The translations under genes were made by a program, and so were the position numbers. The notes below the pieces were generated by a model. It saw nothing but the letters and a program-made list of their open reading frames with translations. It searched no databases and was not told where the DNA came from. Of a stretch of DNA of 64,000 nt, positions 27,206-35,865 are shown piece after piece. Every line of letters starts with the position of its first letter. The first letter of the stretch is position 1. This DNA comes from Actinacidiphila sp. DG2A-62 (GTDB taxonomy: Bacteria; Actinomycetota; Actinomycetes; Streptomycetales; Streptomycetaceae), in the NCBI RefSeq assembly GCF_035825295.1, contig NZ_JAYMGI010000002.1:1488001-1552000 (forward strand), read 5' to 3'.

Positions 27206-27948
27206 ACGCCTTCGCCCCCGACTCACTGGTCCTGAACCGCAGGCTGCCGCTGTGGTACCAGGTGTCCCAGTCGCTGCGCGCCTCGATACTGGGCCGCCGT
27301 CCCGACGCTCCCCTGCGGCTGCCCACCGAGGAGGATCTCGCCGACCACTACGGCGTCAGCGTGCTCACCATGCGCCAGGCGTTGAAGGAACTGGAGGACG
27401 AAGGGCTGATATCCCGCCACCGCCGGCGCGGCACCTTCATAGAGGCGGCGGCCCGCCGCGGGGCGCCGGTCAAGCTGCTGGGCTCGGTGGACGCGATCGT
27501 CGCGCAGCAGTCCGGCGGCAGGACGACCGTGCTGCGGCACGGCCCCGCCCCGCTGCCGCCCGAGGTCGCCGAACACCTGACGGACCTGACCGAGGCGACG
27601 GCCTTCCGCCGGCTGCGGTGCGACGACTCGGGTGAGCCCACCGACTGGGCGGAGAACTTCGTCCGCCCCGAACTGGCCGACCGGATCGACCTGGCGGACC
27701 TGGAACGCTGGCCGATGACGAAAGTGCTGCGGGACGCCTTGGGAGTGCGGATCAGCAGGATCACCGACACCGTGGAGGCGCGGCTCGCCTCCCCGGAGAC
27801 CGCGGCCCTTCTCCAGGTCCCGCTGCTCAGCCCGATCCTGCACTACACCGGTGTGACGTACGACGACACCGGACGCGCGGTCGACGTGGTGCGCATCCAC
27901 TACCGCGGCGACCGGTTTTCCTTCACGGTGACCATGGAGGCGCCCTGA
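27202..27948 (+). CDS. GntR-family regulator with UTRA domain (HutC subfamily)
   Basis: A 248-aa regulator. The winged helix is [71 protein letters not shown] effector-binding domain follows ([66 protein letters not shown]). The start GTG 27202 overlaps the hmgA stop (GTGA), so translation is coupled and its level should follow hmgA. The obvious inference is feedback control of homogentisate catabolism. Confidence 0.9.
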   Translation: MNAFAPDSLVLNRRLPLWYQVSQSLRASILGRRPDAPLRLPTEEDLADHYGVSVLTMRQALKELEDEGLISRHRRRGTFIEAAARRGAPVKLLGSVDAIVAQQSGGRTTVLRHGPAPLPPEVAEHLTDLTEATAFRRLRCDDSGEPTDWAENFVRPELADRIDLADLERWPMTKVLRDALGVRISRITDTVEARLASPETAALLQVPLLSPILHYTGVTYDDTGRAVDVVRIHYRGDRFSFTVTMEAP

Positions 27949-27962
27949 GGGTGCTCAGTAGC

Positions 27963-29216
27963 ATGCGTGCGGTGAGCGACGACGCGCCCCTGCTGCAGGA
28001 TCTGATGCCCTGGTCCGTGCGTCCGCTGCGGCTCGGCCGCCGGTGGCCGATGGCCCCGGAGCCCGCCTGTCTGAAGGCGCGTTGGGCCCGCCTCACCGCA
28101 GCGGACGACGACGCCGAGCGTGCCGCGCTGCTGCACCCCACACGCGCCCGCGGCCCGTACACCGCCGTCGCCCAGCTTCCCGGACACCGGACCCCCACCA
28201 CCGCGCTGGCCCGCGAGCAGGGTCCCTGTCCCGAGCCGGTGCGGGTCCGGCACGGCGCGTACGACCAGCAGTGGCTGATCCCCGACCACCGCCTGATCGA
28301 CGCCGCCCGGCCCGAGCTGTGGCGGGTCGCCGACGACACGCAGGTGTTCGCGATCGAGCGGGCGCCGCAGGCCGAACCGGACGAGCCGGCCCTCGCCTTC
28401 AGCGCGCTGCTGCCCGACGGACACTCGCAAGGGGGGAAGCCGTCCCTGATACGCCCGCTGTTCCGGCAGCCCGGCGGCCGGGAGCCCAATCTCGCGCCCG
28501 GCCTGACCGACTGGCTCGCCGCCCGGCTGGGCCTTACGGTCACGGCGTACGAGGTGCTGGCATGGATCGCGGCGGCGGCCCGGCCCGACCCCGCGGGCAC
28601 GACCGTGCCTCTGCCGAAGGACGTCGACATCTGGCGTGCGGGCGTCGACTTGGGCGCACGGTCGGTGTGGCTGCACACGCGCGGCGCGCGCTTCGCCGAC
28701 CCCGCGGCCGGCCGGGACTCCGCCCGGCTGCGCCTGCCCGGCGGCAGCCGCCCCTATGTGCGAGCGCCGCTTCCGGCCGTGCCTCCACCGGAGGGGCCGG
28801 AGTTCGACCCGGACGAGCAGTGCCTGCGGATCGGGACCGGCCAGGTGTCACCGGTCTCCTCCGCCGCCTGGGACGTCACGGCGGGCGGGGTGCGAGTGCT
28901 GGAGGACTGGTACGGGCAACGGGTCCCGGCGCCCGCGGACGGATCTCTGGAGGCGCTGTGCCCGCCGACTTGGACGCGCGCCGTGACATCGGAACTGCTG
29001 GAGCTGATCAGCCTGCTGACGCTGCTGGCCGCGCTTCGCCCCGACCTGGACGCGTTCGGCGAGCGGCTCTCCGCCGCCGCGGCGTCCGGGGCGACACCGG
29101 GCGCGACCGACCTGTGCGCCGCTGGAATCCTGCCGGTGCCCGTCGCGAGGCGACGGCCCGCCTCGGTGCTCGAACACCACGAGGAAGGCCCCGACGGGCA
29201 GTTCGCCCTGCTGTGA
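27963..29216 (+). CDS. Protein resembling type ISP restriction-modification C-terminal domain
   Basis: A 417-aa protein (421 aa if GTG 27951 is used). The sequence (LMPWSVRPLRLGRRWPMAP, VRHGAYDQQWLIPDHRLIDAARPELWRVAD, FSALLPDGHSQGGKPSLIRPLFRQPGGREPNLAPGL, PASVLEHHEEGPDGQFALL) is of the kind annotated in Streptomyces as type ISP restriction/modification enzyme. I recognise this from memory and see no methyltransferase DPPY/NPPY motif, helicase or nuclease motif. It therefore looks like a stand-alone target-recognition-like or unrelated protein. It follows the GntR gene by a few bases and is probably cotranscribed with hmgA. Confidence 0.5.
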   Translation: MRAVSDDAPLLQDLMPWSVRPLRLGRRWPMAPEPACLKARWARLTAADDDAERAALLHPTRARGPYTAVAQLPGHRTPTTALAREQGPCPEPVRVRHGAYDQQWLIPDHRLIDAARPELWRVADDTQVFAIERAPQAEPDEPALAFSALLPDGHSQGGKPSLIRPLFRQPGGREPNLAPGLTDWLAARLGLTVTAYEVLAWIAAAARPDPAGTTVPLPKDVDIWRAGVDLGARSVWLHTRGARFADPAAGRDSARLRLPGGSRPYVRAPLPAVPPPEGPEFDPDEQCLRIGTGQVSPVSSAAWDVTAGGVRVLEDWYGQRVPAPADGSLEALCPPTWTRAVTSELLELISLLTLLAALRPDLDAFGERLSAAAASGATPGATDLCAAGILPVPVARRRPASVLEHHEEGPDGQFALL

Positions 29217-29397
29217 CGTGCGCGCGGAGGCGCGTCCTGCGTGCCGTCCGCTTCGGCTCGGGCCGCTGGGGAGTGACGGCCGCGTCGAGTGCGGGCGGGC
29301 GGGGGCGCGGGACGTCGCGGGGCTGGGGGCCCCAGCCGGCCGGGCGTGCGGACCTGGGTGTGACTGCCGGCGAGGGCGAGCGGCGCCCTGCCGGAGG

Positions 29398-29661
29398 TCA
29401 GCCGTGGTTGCCGAACAGGGACCGACGCAGCCTCCGCAATGGGGCGAAGAGCGAGACGCGAGCGCCCCGGTTGGTCCTGGTGTGCACGGTGTCACGCGAG
29501 GTCAGCTCCCGCATGAGCACGGTCGCCTCCTCGGCCTCGCGGTGCGGCACAGCGGGACCCGCCAGCACCGACAGGTGCCGGTCGAGGCGCGCGCTGGTCG
29601 CACTCGAACCGCAGTTGATGGCAGGCACTCTCGGCCTGCTCGGCATCGCTATCTGTTCCAT
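29398..29661 (-). CDS. Small basic protein of unknown function
   Basis: An 87-aa protein starting at ATG 29661 behind GTGGGGAG. It is basic and ends LFAPLRRLRRSLFGNHG, an amphipathic Arg-rich tail. The centre is RLDHLSVL-like (SSATSARLDRHLSVLAGPAVPHREAEEATVLMRELTSRD). There is no signal peptide, membrane segment or known motif. The good ribosome site and codon bias support expression. Function unknown. The flanking spacers 29217-29397 and 29662-29831 hold no other gene. Confidence 0.62.
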   Translation of the reverse strand: MEQIAMPSRPRVPAINCGSSATSARLDRHLSVLAGPAVPHREAEEATVLMRELTSRDTVHTRTNRGARVSLFAPLRRLRRSLFGNHG

Positions 29662-29831
29662 GACACTCCCCACCCTTACGAGGGCACCCGCCTCGGGCAG
29701 GTTAACCCTATCGCCCCGCCGCGTCACGTGCGCATCCCAGGTTGCTCTGCGAGCCCGATTCCCCTTTTCCTCAAGGCCGTTGGCGACAAAGCGGCTTGTC
29801 GTCGGCGCCCTGACGCCTCTTCCCGGTCCGG

Positions 29832-30665
29832 TCAGGCGGCTGCCCCGAACACCGGCAGATAGCCCTTCGACTGCCCCTCGGCAGTGGGGTGGTAGGAGTC
29901 CTCCGGCGGCAGGGTGACCGCGTGCAGCCACGGCGCGGCGGAGCACAGTTCGTGCCCGGAGAACGCCTTCCGGACGTCGGCGAAGGTGAATCCGTGGTCG
30001 GCGGCGCGCTTGGCGACGACCGTGTCCAGGTCGTCCGCCGTGGTGTCGATCGCCTGGCGCGAGGTCTCGCTCAGGCCCAGCAGGCAGTTCCCCGGGATCT
30101 CGTACAGGCGCGGGTAGCCGAGGACCACCACGTGTGCGTGCGGAGCCTTGGTCCGGATCGCGTCGTAGGTGCGGTCGAGGAGCTCGGGCAACGTGTCCTC
30201 GACGTAGTCGCGCGCCTGCGCCACCCGCTTCAGGCACGTCGACTGGAAGGAGAGGACACATGTCGTCATGACGTCGGAGAATCCGGCGTCGTTGCCACCG
30301 ATGGAGATGCTGACCAGCGCGGTGGAGGCGTTCAGCGGGCCGAGTTGCTTCGCCACCACGTCCTCCGTCCGCGCCCCGGAGCACGCGGTGAAGGCGAAGG
30401 CGGCCGGCGCGTGGGCGGCGGCCCACAGTGCGGGGTAGGCGTGGGCGCTGCGCCGGCAGGACCCGCTGGCCGGGTCGTACTCCCCGGCCCCGACGCCGGC
30501 CGAGTAGGAGTCTCCGAGCGCGACGTAGCGAGGGCCGGCGGCGCGCGCTCCACCGGCCTGCGGCGAGGCGGACCGGGCCGGCGCGGCGGCGAGGAGGCTG
30601 AGCACGGCGAGCAGCGATCCGAGGATCAGCGCGGCCGCGGATCTCGGGGTTCGTGGTGTTCTCAT
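29832..30665 (-). CDS. Secreted SGNH/GDSL esterase-lipase
   Basis: A 277-aa exported hydrolase. The signal peptide is residues ~1-33 (ALILGSLLAVLSLLAAAPARSA). Block I is VALGDSYSAG with nucleophile S53; block III is SISIGGNDAGF; block V is EDSYHPTAEGQ with the catalytic Asp/His. It resembles secreted Streptomyces GDSL lipases, including cysteines positioned for three disulfides. The start is ATG 30665 behind AAGGAA; an upstream in-frame ATG at 30680 is less likely. A promoter lies at 30755-30783. Divergent from the AAA ATPase gene. Confidence 0.92.
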   Translation of the reverse strand: MRTPRTPRSAAALILGSLLAVLSLLAAAPARSASPQAGGARAAGPRYVALGDSYSAGVGAGEYDPASGSCRRSAHAYPALWAAAHAPAAFAFTACSGARTEDVVAKQLGPLNASTALVSISIGGNDAGFSDVMTTCVLSFQSTCLKRVAQARDYVEDTLPELLDRTYDAIRTKAPHAHVVVLGYPRLYEIPGNCLLGLSETSRQAIDTTADDLDTVVAKRAADHGFTFADVRKAFSGHELCSAAPWLHAVTLPPEDSYHPTAEGQSKGYLPVFGAAA

Positions 30666-30754
30666 GGGGGTTCCTTGCATGAGCGGCCGTCAGAAGGTGC
30701 TTTCTGGCGACTGGTTGGGCGATCCACCGCAATGTCCGGTGATTACACAGAGTA

Positions 30755-30783
30755 GTTATCCATCGCTCGACCGCTTGAATCAA
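30755..30783 (-). promoter_or_regulatory. Promoter of the GDSL esterase gene
   Basis: On the minus strand TTGATT (30778-30783), 17-bp spacer, GATAAC (30755-30760), about 90 bp upstream of the start. The whole gap 30666-30907 is less GC-rich than its surroundings and should also hold the promoter of the divergent AAA gene. Confidence 0.5.
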
Positions 30784-30907
30784 CCCGTTCGGCCGGATTT
30801 CACCCGACCTGACCTGGGTAACGCCCGCACGAAAAACAGTGGGCGAATGCCCCTCGGTGCCGGATCATGGCCGTATGCCCGCCGCATCCGAAGGCCCGAG
30901 GAGGCCC

Positions 30908-31993
30908 ATGACGGAACCTCACATGGTCCTTCCGGTCCATGTCCGCCTCGACGACAGCGACTCGCCGTCCGACGTCATCGACGCGCTCTTCCTCGGCCGG
31001 TTCACCTCCGGGGAGCATCCGTTCGCGCGGGGCGCGTCACTGGACAGCGTCAAGGCGGGGCTGACGCTGCTGCCGCCGGGCGCGAGCGTGCTGCGCCAGG
31101 CGCGGGACAAGGACCGCAGCGCGATCCTCGCCGAGGGCGACGGCTGGAGCATGCTGGTCTCCCGGTGGAACCGGGGCGCGGACGTCACGGTGGCCGCGGT
31201 ATCCGACGAACTCGCCGAGCGGGTGCTGAAGTCCGCGGTGGACGATGCCGAGGACGAGCCGGAGCCGCAGCCAGAGAGCGTGAGCATGGGCTTCTGGTAC
31301 GTCTCGCCGCGCCGCGGCCCGCACCGCACCACGCGGCAGATCTCCGCGGCCGCGTGGGAGGAGCTGCGGGGCAACTACACCGCGCCGGTCGCCGCGGCGC
31401 TGGACGACGTGATGAAGCTGACCGCCGACGACGTCACGGGCAGGCTGCTGCTTCTGCACGGACCGCCCGGTACCGGCAAGACCTCGGCGCTGCGCACGCT
31501 GGCCCGTTCCTGGCGCGACTGGTGCCAGGTGGACTGCGTGCTGGACCCCGAGCGGCTGTTCAACGACGTCGGCTACCTGATGGACATCGCCATCGGGGAG
31601 GACGACGAGGCCGGCGGGCGCTGGCGGCTGCTCCTCCTGGAGGACTGCGACGAGCTGATCCGCGGTCAGGCCAAGCACGAGACCGGGCAGGCGCTGTCGC
31701 GGCTGCTCAACCTCACCGACGGTCTGCTCGGCCAGGGGCGCAACGTCCTGGTCGGCATCACCACCAACGAGGACTTGGAGCGGCTGCACCCCGCCGTGGT
31801 CCGTCCCGGCCGCTGCCTGGCCAGGATCGAGGTGGGCCCGCTCACTCGTGAGGAGTCCGTCGCCTGGCTCGGCACGTCGGAGGGCATCGGCCGCGACGGC
31901 GCGACCCTCGCCGAACTGTACGCGCTGCGGCGCGGCGCGTCCGCCGCCGGAACCGCCTCGTCCACCCGCGCGCAGGACGGCCTCTACCTCTAG
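30908..31993 (+). CDS. DUF5925 / AAA-family ATPase
   Basis: A 361-aa protein. The N-terminal ~140 residues match the DUF5925 kind of domain (PSDVIDALFLGRFTSGEHPFARG...WSMLVSRWNRGADVTVAAVSDELAERV). An AAA domain follows with Walker A GPPGTGKT (185-192), Walker B LLLLEDCDEL (241-250), sensor-1 region LVGITTNEDL and an Arg-finger-like RPGRCLARIEVG. The start is ATG 30908 with GAGGAGG just upstream; the 30839 start is rejected. The target is unknown; such AAA proteins usually remodel a partner complex. There is no partner gene next to it. Confidence 0.85.
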   Translation: MTEPHMVLPVHVRLDDSDSPSDVIDALFLGRFTSGEHPFARGASLDSVKAGLTLLPPGASVLRQARDKDRSAILAEGDGWSMLVSRWNRGADVTVAAVSDELAERVLKSAVDDAEDEPEPQPESVSMGFWYVSPRRGPHRTTRQISAAAWEELRGNYTAPVAAALDDVMKLTADDVTGRLLLLHGPPGTGKTSALRTLARSWRDWCQVDCVLDPERLFNDVGYLMDIAIGEDDEAGGRWRLLLLEDCDELIRGQAKHETGQALSRLLNLTDGLLGQGRNVLVGITTNEDLERLHPAVVRPGRCLARIEVGPLTREESVAWLGTSEGIGRDGATLAELYALRRGASAAGTASSTRAQDGLYL

Positions 31994-32041
31994 TACCCCT
32001 GCGCCTCCGTACCTCTGGCGGCTCCCGCGGCTCCCGTGCTG

Positions 32042-32416
32042 CTAGGCGTCGCCGTAGGCCGCCCGCAGTGCCTCGTCCACGGCGGCGCGGGCGGCGTCGC
32101 GGTCCAGTCCCAGGCGGCGGGTCCGCTCCACGTAGGCGGTCGCGGCGGCGGCCACCTCGCGGGCGCTCGCGTCGCCCGCGGCGATGTACGTGCCGTGCCG
32201 GCCACGGGTCTCGATCACCCCGTCCTCCTCCAGCGCCCGGTACGCCTTGGCCACCGTGTTGGCCGCCAGGCCCAGTTCCTCGGCGAGGCCGCGCACGGTG
32301 GGCAGCTTGTAGTTGACCGGCAGCCGGCCCGCGCGCGCCTCCTGCGCGATCTGGCCGCGGAGCTGCTCGTAGGGGGCGGTGGCGGCGGCCGGATCGATGG
32401 TGACCTTCAGGCTCAT
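32042..32416 (-). CDS. GntR-family regulator, YtrA type
   Basis: A 124-aa short GntR protein: winged helix (PYEQLRGQIAQEARAGRLPVNYKLPTVRGLAEELGLAANTVAKAYRALEEDGVIETRGRHGTYI) plus a ~50-residue helical tail, without an effector domain, as in the YtrA subfamily. YtrA proteins usually control ABC transporters, but none is near. Its start overlaps the stop of the methyltransferase-Nudix gene by 4 bp (ATGA, 32413-32416), so it is its cotranscribed partner. Confidence 0.9.
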   Translation of the reverse strand: MSLKVTIDPAAATAPYEQLRGQIAQEARAGRLPVNYKLPTVRGLAEELGLAANTVAKAYRALEEDGVIETRGRHGTYIAAGDASAREVAAAATAYVERTRRLGLDRDAARAAVDEALRAAYGDA

Positions 32417-33540
32417 GCCCCGGATCTTGGCACAGCGGGAGGCGCCAGCGGCACCGCCCGACCGGGTCCTTGCGGATCGTGGGCGATGGAGTCGCCCCGC
32501 TCGTGCAGGTGCAGCAGGAAGCGGTGTCCCGCGCGGTAGGCGTCGAGGCCGGCCCTGCAGTACGCGACCATGTCGTCCGGCAGTGCGTCCAGTGGGTACC
32601 AGCCGATCTCCGAGCACTTGTGCGGCTCGGCGTTGACGGGCTCGGGGGCGTCCCGGCTCTGCCGGGCCAGGAAGAACCAGCCGGTCCTGGCGCTCGCGTC
32701 GGGCGCGCGGTGCTGCATGACCAGGACCGCCTCCAGGTCGTCGGGGGCGAGGTCGAGGCCGATCTCCTCGCGGGTCTCGCGGATCACGGCGGACCGCACG
32801 TCCTCGCCGTCCTCCACGTGGCCGGACGGCGCGTGCAGCAGGCCGTCCGCGTAGCCGGTGCCGGCGCGCCGGGCCAGCAGCACCCGTCCCTCGCGCACCA
32901 GGATCAGGTGGACGTCGACGATCTCGGCGTGCCTGCGCCGCTCGGCCGGGAGGACCACCGCCGCGTAGCGCTCGTCGTCGACCTCGCGGCCCCACAGTTC
33001 GGCCGCGTGGCCGAGCTGTTCGATCCGGACCTGCCCGCCCAGCGGCCCGGCCAGTGCGGCCAGTTCCGCCGCGGCCAGGCCCGTGGCAGGCTCGGCCCCC
33101 CAGCGCCCCTCGACCAGGACCAGCCGGCCGCCCGGCCTCAGCAGGCCGGCCCAGCGGCGCAGCACCGCGGCGGGGTCGGGGAGCGCCCACAGGACGTGGC
33201 GGACGAGCACCGCGTCGTACCCGCCCGGCGCGACGGGCGGGTACGCAGCGTCGCCGACCAGCACCCGGGCGGCGGTGCCCGCCAGCTTCGCGCGGGCCCG
33301 CGCGACCATCTCGCCCGACCGGTCCAGCGCGGTGACCCGGTGGCCGTCCTCGGCCGCGAGCAGCGCGAGACTGCCGGTGCCGCAGCCGAGGTCGAGCACG
33401 TCCGCAGGCGCGGCGGGCAGCCAGGACCGCAGCCGCGCGGCCCACGCGGCCCGTACGTCCGGGTCGCGCAGGCCGTGGTCGGGCTCGTCGTCGAAGTGCT
33501 CGGCGGCGGCGTCCCAGAACAGGTGGTCCTCGGTGGTCAT
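32413..33540 (-). CDS. Methyltransferase-Nudix hydrolase fusion protein
   Basis: A 375-aa two-domain protein. Residues ~8-205 are a class I SAM methyltransferase (motif I VLDLGCGTGS 48-57, VTALDRSGEMVARA, LLRPGGRLVLVEGRWG). Residues ~207-355 are a Nudix hydrolase with a complete box G241-x5-E247-x7-REtrEEiGL (255-263). The domains are in one frame with a normal linker, so this is a real fusion. The start is ATG 33540 (MTTEDH). It is coupled by a 4-bp overlap to a YtrA-type GntR gene. Substrate unknown; a nucleotide or nucleotide-linked metabolite is suggested by Nudix. Confidence 0.88.
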   Translation of the reverse strand: MTTEDHLFWDAAAEHFDDEPDHGLRDPDVRAAWAARLRSWLPAAPADVLDLGCGTGSLALLAAEDGHRVTALDRSGEMVARARAKLAGTAARVLVGDAAYPPVAPGGYDAVLVRHVLWALPDPAAVLRRWAGLLRPGGRLVLVEGRWGAEPATGLAAAELAALAGPLGGQVRIEQLGHAAELWGREVDDERYAAVVLPAERRRHAEIVDVHLILVREGRVLLARRAGTGYADGLLHAPSGHVEDGEDVRSAVIRETREEIGLDLAPDDLEAVLVMQHRAPDASARTGWFFLARQSRDAPEPVNAEPHKCSEIGWYPLDALPDDMVAYCRAGLDAYRAGHRFLLHLHERGDSIAHDPQGPGRAVPLAPPAVPRSGA

Positions 33541-33748
33541 GGGACGAGCCTGCCACCCGCCACTGACAGTCGCCGCGCGGCGGGCGCGGGCCGCCGGCGC
33601 CGGCTCGTCCCGCAACGGAACCGCGAACCGGAACCGTGCCCCGCAGCCGCAGCCGCAGCCGGTCGGCGTACCGATCTGCTGGTTGGTCGGCTTGCCGACT
33701 TCCCGGTTCTTCCGGATTCCGGATTCTCCGATTGCCTGCTCTTCCGGC

Positions 33749-34615
33749 CTAACTGAACGCCGACAGGCAGGTGGTGGGGGTCGCGTGCGCCGGGTCGAGC
33801 GCGTTCGCGGCCTCGTGGAAGGCGATCCGGTCGGTCAGCCCGATCGTGACGTGCTCGGAGACGTCGAGCGGGCAGAGGTCCTGCAGCACCACGTTGTGCA
33901 CGTCCGGGCCGGACAGCGCCTGGGTCGTGTACGGGGTGACGACCTCGTCGTAGACGGTCGAGATCACCGTGTAGTGGACCCCGGGCACGGTGTCGCCGCC
34001 CGCGTTGAGGGTCTTCTGGAAGGCCGATCCGGCCACCTGGTCGGCGAGTCCCGGGAGGCTGGAGTCGAGGAAGTCGGACGCGCCGGGGAAGTACGGGAGC
34101 AGGGCGGTCAGTCCGTCCAGCGTCGTGCCGTGGTTGTCCGGTGCGAGGCCGACCAGCGCGTTCACCTTGGCCGCGCCGCCGAGGTACTTCAGGTAGTAGC
34201 GCGGCATCATGCCGCCCTGCGAGTGGCCGACGATGTCCACCTTGGCGGCGTGCGTGGCGGCGAGCACACGGTCGGTGAAGTCCGAGAGCTGCTGCGCGGA
34301 GCCGGCGATCGGGCCCAGCCCGCCGATCAGGTTCTCGCCGGGCAGCATCCCGTAGTCGAAGGAGAAGACGCAGTATCCGCGCGCCTCCAGGTAGGGCGCG
34401 AAGACCAGCCAGTTGTCGGTCCCGTTGGCGAAGGTGCCGTGCACCAGGACGACGGGGCGGGGGTGCTGGGCGGAGGGACGGCAGGTGAAGTCGTTCCACC
34501 CGCTGGTCGGCGCCGAGGACGCCGGCGAGGACGCCGACGCGGCCGCGGTGGGGACGATCGCCATGGCGGTCGCCAGGGAGAACGCGGCCAGGAGTCGTCT
34601 CCAGGGCAGCTTCAT
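33749..34615 (-). CDS. Secreted alpha/beta-hydrolase lipase (LipA type)
   Basis: A 288-aa extracellular lipase. The signal peptide ends around residue 29 (LLAAFSLATAMAIVPTAAASA). The oxyanion segment is VVLVHGTFANG, the nucleophile elbow GHSQGG with S132. Asp and His candidates are in VHYTVISTVYDEVVTPY and VSEHVTIGL. It resembles the Streptomyces exfoliatus/coelicolor-type extracellular lipases. The start is ATG 34615 behind GAGGAG. The gap to the left (33541-33748) contains short CAGCCG repeats and no gene. Upstream sequences carry three symmetric motifs listed separately. Confidence 0.92.
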   Translation of the reverse strand: MKLPWRRLLAAFSLATAMAIVPTAAASASSPASSAPTSGWNDFTCRPSAQHPRPVVLVHGTFANGTDNWLVFAPYLEARGYCVFSFDYGMLPGENLIGGLGPIAGSAQQLSDFTDRVLAATHAAKVDIVGHSQGGMMPRYYLKYLGGAAKVNALVGLAPDNHGTTLDGLTALLPYFPGASDFLDSSLPGLADQVAGSAFQKTLNAGGDTVPGVHYTVISTVYDEVVTPYTTQALSGPDVHNVVLQDLCPLDVSEHVTIGLTDRIAFHEAANALDPAHATPTTCLSAFS

Positions 34616-34694
34616 GTGATCTCCTCGCAGGTCATGAGAGTCAGTGGGGCCGGGGCAGCCCGAAGGCGGCCGGAAGCCGTACGTCCACACGCCC

Positions 34695-34773
34695 TGTGAT
34701 CCGGATCACTCATGCCGGGCTCATGACAAGTTACGCACGAGTAAGAAGCGGGTGGCTAGTTACGGGCGGGTAA
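34695..34773. promoter_or_regulatory. Crp-like palindrome and paired TTACGNNCGNGTAA sites upstream of the lipase
   Basis: TGTGATCCGGATCACT (34695-34710) contains a perfect 14-bp palindrome and fits the TGTGA-N6-TCAC pattern of Crp/Fnr proteins. Two copies of TTACGNNCGNGTAA follow: TTACGCACGAGTAA (34731-34744) and TTACGGGCGGGTAA (34760-34773), 29 bp apart. All lie 80-160 bp upstream of the lipase start. They are probably regulatory; no regulator is assigned. Confidence 0.5.
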
Positions 34774-34857
34774 AAAAATCGCTCCCCAGGTGGCACCGGC
34801 GGGAAGCGGGAAGGTGTCACGGCGGGAGCAGACCCGGGAGACGGCCGGCGAGGTGGC

Positions 34858-35865
34858 CTAAGAGTCCTGCGGCCGTACGAACGGCGCCAGGGTGGCCGGG
34901 TACACGGCATCGGAGCCGAACCGTCCGCGGGCCCGGTCGGCGGCGGCCTCGGCCGCGCGGGCACGGTCCTCGCCCGGGTCCATGCTGAGCTGGCGGTGGG
35001 CGTCCTCGGCCGGCAGGAGACCCTCCGCTCGCAGCGTGAGGACGCGTACGCGCGCGCGTTGCAGCCCCAGCCGCGCCAGCAGCCCCAGGGCGGCGGCGGC
35101 CAGCGCGGGCGAGTGGCCGGTGGCCTCGGGGAGGGCGCAGGCGCGGGCGACCGAACTGCGGTCGGCGCAGCGCACGGTGAGGGTGAGTCGCCCGGCCGCC
35201 TGGACCTCGGTGCGCAGCCGCGCCCCCAGGCGCTCGGCGAGTGCCAGGACCGCCCGGTGCTGCTCCGCCGGGTCCAGGCAGTCCCGTTCGAAGAAGTGGT
35301 CCGCGGACAGATGTGCCGGGGGTGTCTGCGGGACGACCGGCCGCGGGTCGCGGCCGCGGGCCCGCTCCGCCAGCAGCCGGGCGGGCCCGGCGCCGAGGAT
35401 GCGCTGGAGGGTCGCCGGCGGGAGGTCGGCGACCTGGCCGACGGTGTGCAGGCCGTATTCGCCGAGGGTCTCGGCGGTCCTGCGGCCGACGCCCGGCAGC
35501 GCGATCAGCGGTCGCGGCCGCAGCCAGGCGTCGACACCCTCCTGGTCGCGGCCGACCTGTGTGGTGGCGCCCGGCTCCGAGACGGCCGCGGCCATGGCGG
35601 CCAGCATGCGGTTGCCCGCCAGGCCGGCGCTGACCTTGATGCCGTACAGGCCCATGAGCCGGAACGCCGCCATGTGCACCATGTCCTGCGGGTCGCGGTC
35701 GAAGTACCGCAGGCAGGACGTCAGGTCGAGCTGGACGGCGTCGGGCGGGAAGGCCTGGACGTGCGGGGTGAGGCCGGCCATCAGGTCCAGCACCTCCGCG
35801 TACTGCGCCTCGTCCCGCACGCCGTGCAGGTGCAGATGGGCGATGTGCCGCGGCTGCCCGCTCAT
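34858..35865 (-). CDS. imuB: ImuB-like Y-family polymerase homologue, catalytically degenerate
   Basis: A 335-aa protein with Y-family features: HhH region PRPLIALPGVGRRTAETLGEYGLHTVGQVADLP and a little-finger domain ending LAPFVRPQDS. The N-terminus (RHIAHLHLHG) lacks the metal-binding D-x-D of active enzymes, and the SIDE-type palm motif is AVQLDLTSC, without the D-E pair. This is the pattern of ImuB, which serves DnaE2 as a clamp-binding accessory and not as a polymerase. It starts at ATG 35865, overlapping the dnaE2 stop by 4 bp. It is shorter than typical ImuB (~500 aa), lacking most of the C-terminal tail. Confidence 0.82.
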   Translation of the reverse strand: MSGQPRHIAHLHLHGVRDEAQYAEVLDLMAGLTPHVQAFPPDAVQLDLTSCLRYFDRDPQDMVHMAAFRLMGLYGIKVSAGLAGNRMLAAMAAAVSEPGATTQVGRDQEGVDAWLRPRPLIALPGVGRRTAETLGEYGLHTVGQVADLPPATLQRILGAGPARLLAERARGRDPRPVVPQTPPAHLSADHFFERDCLDPAEQHRAVLALAERLGARLRTEVQAAGRLTLTVRCADRSSVARACALPEATGHSPALAAAALGLLARLGLQRARVRVLTLRAEGLLPAEDAHRQLSMDPGEDRARAAEAAADRARGRFGSDAVYPATLAPFVRPQDS

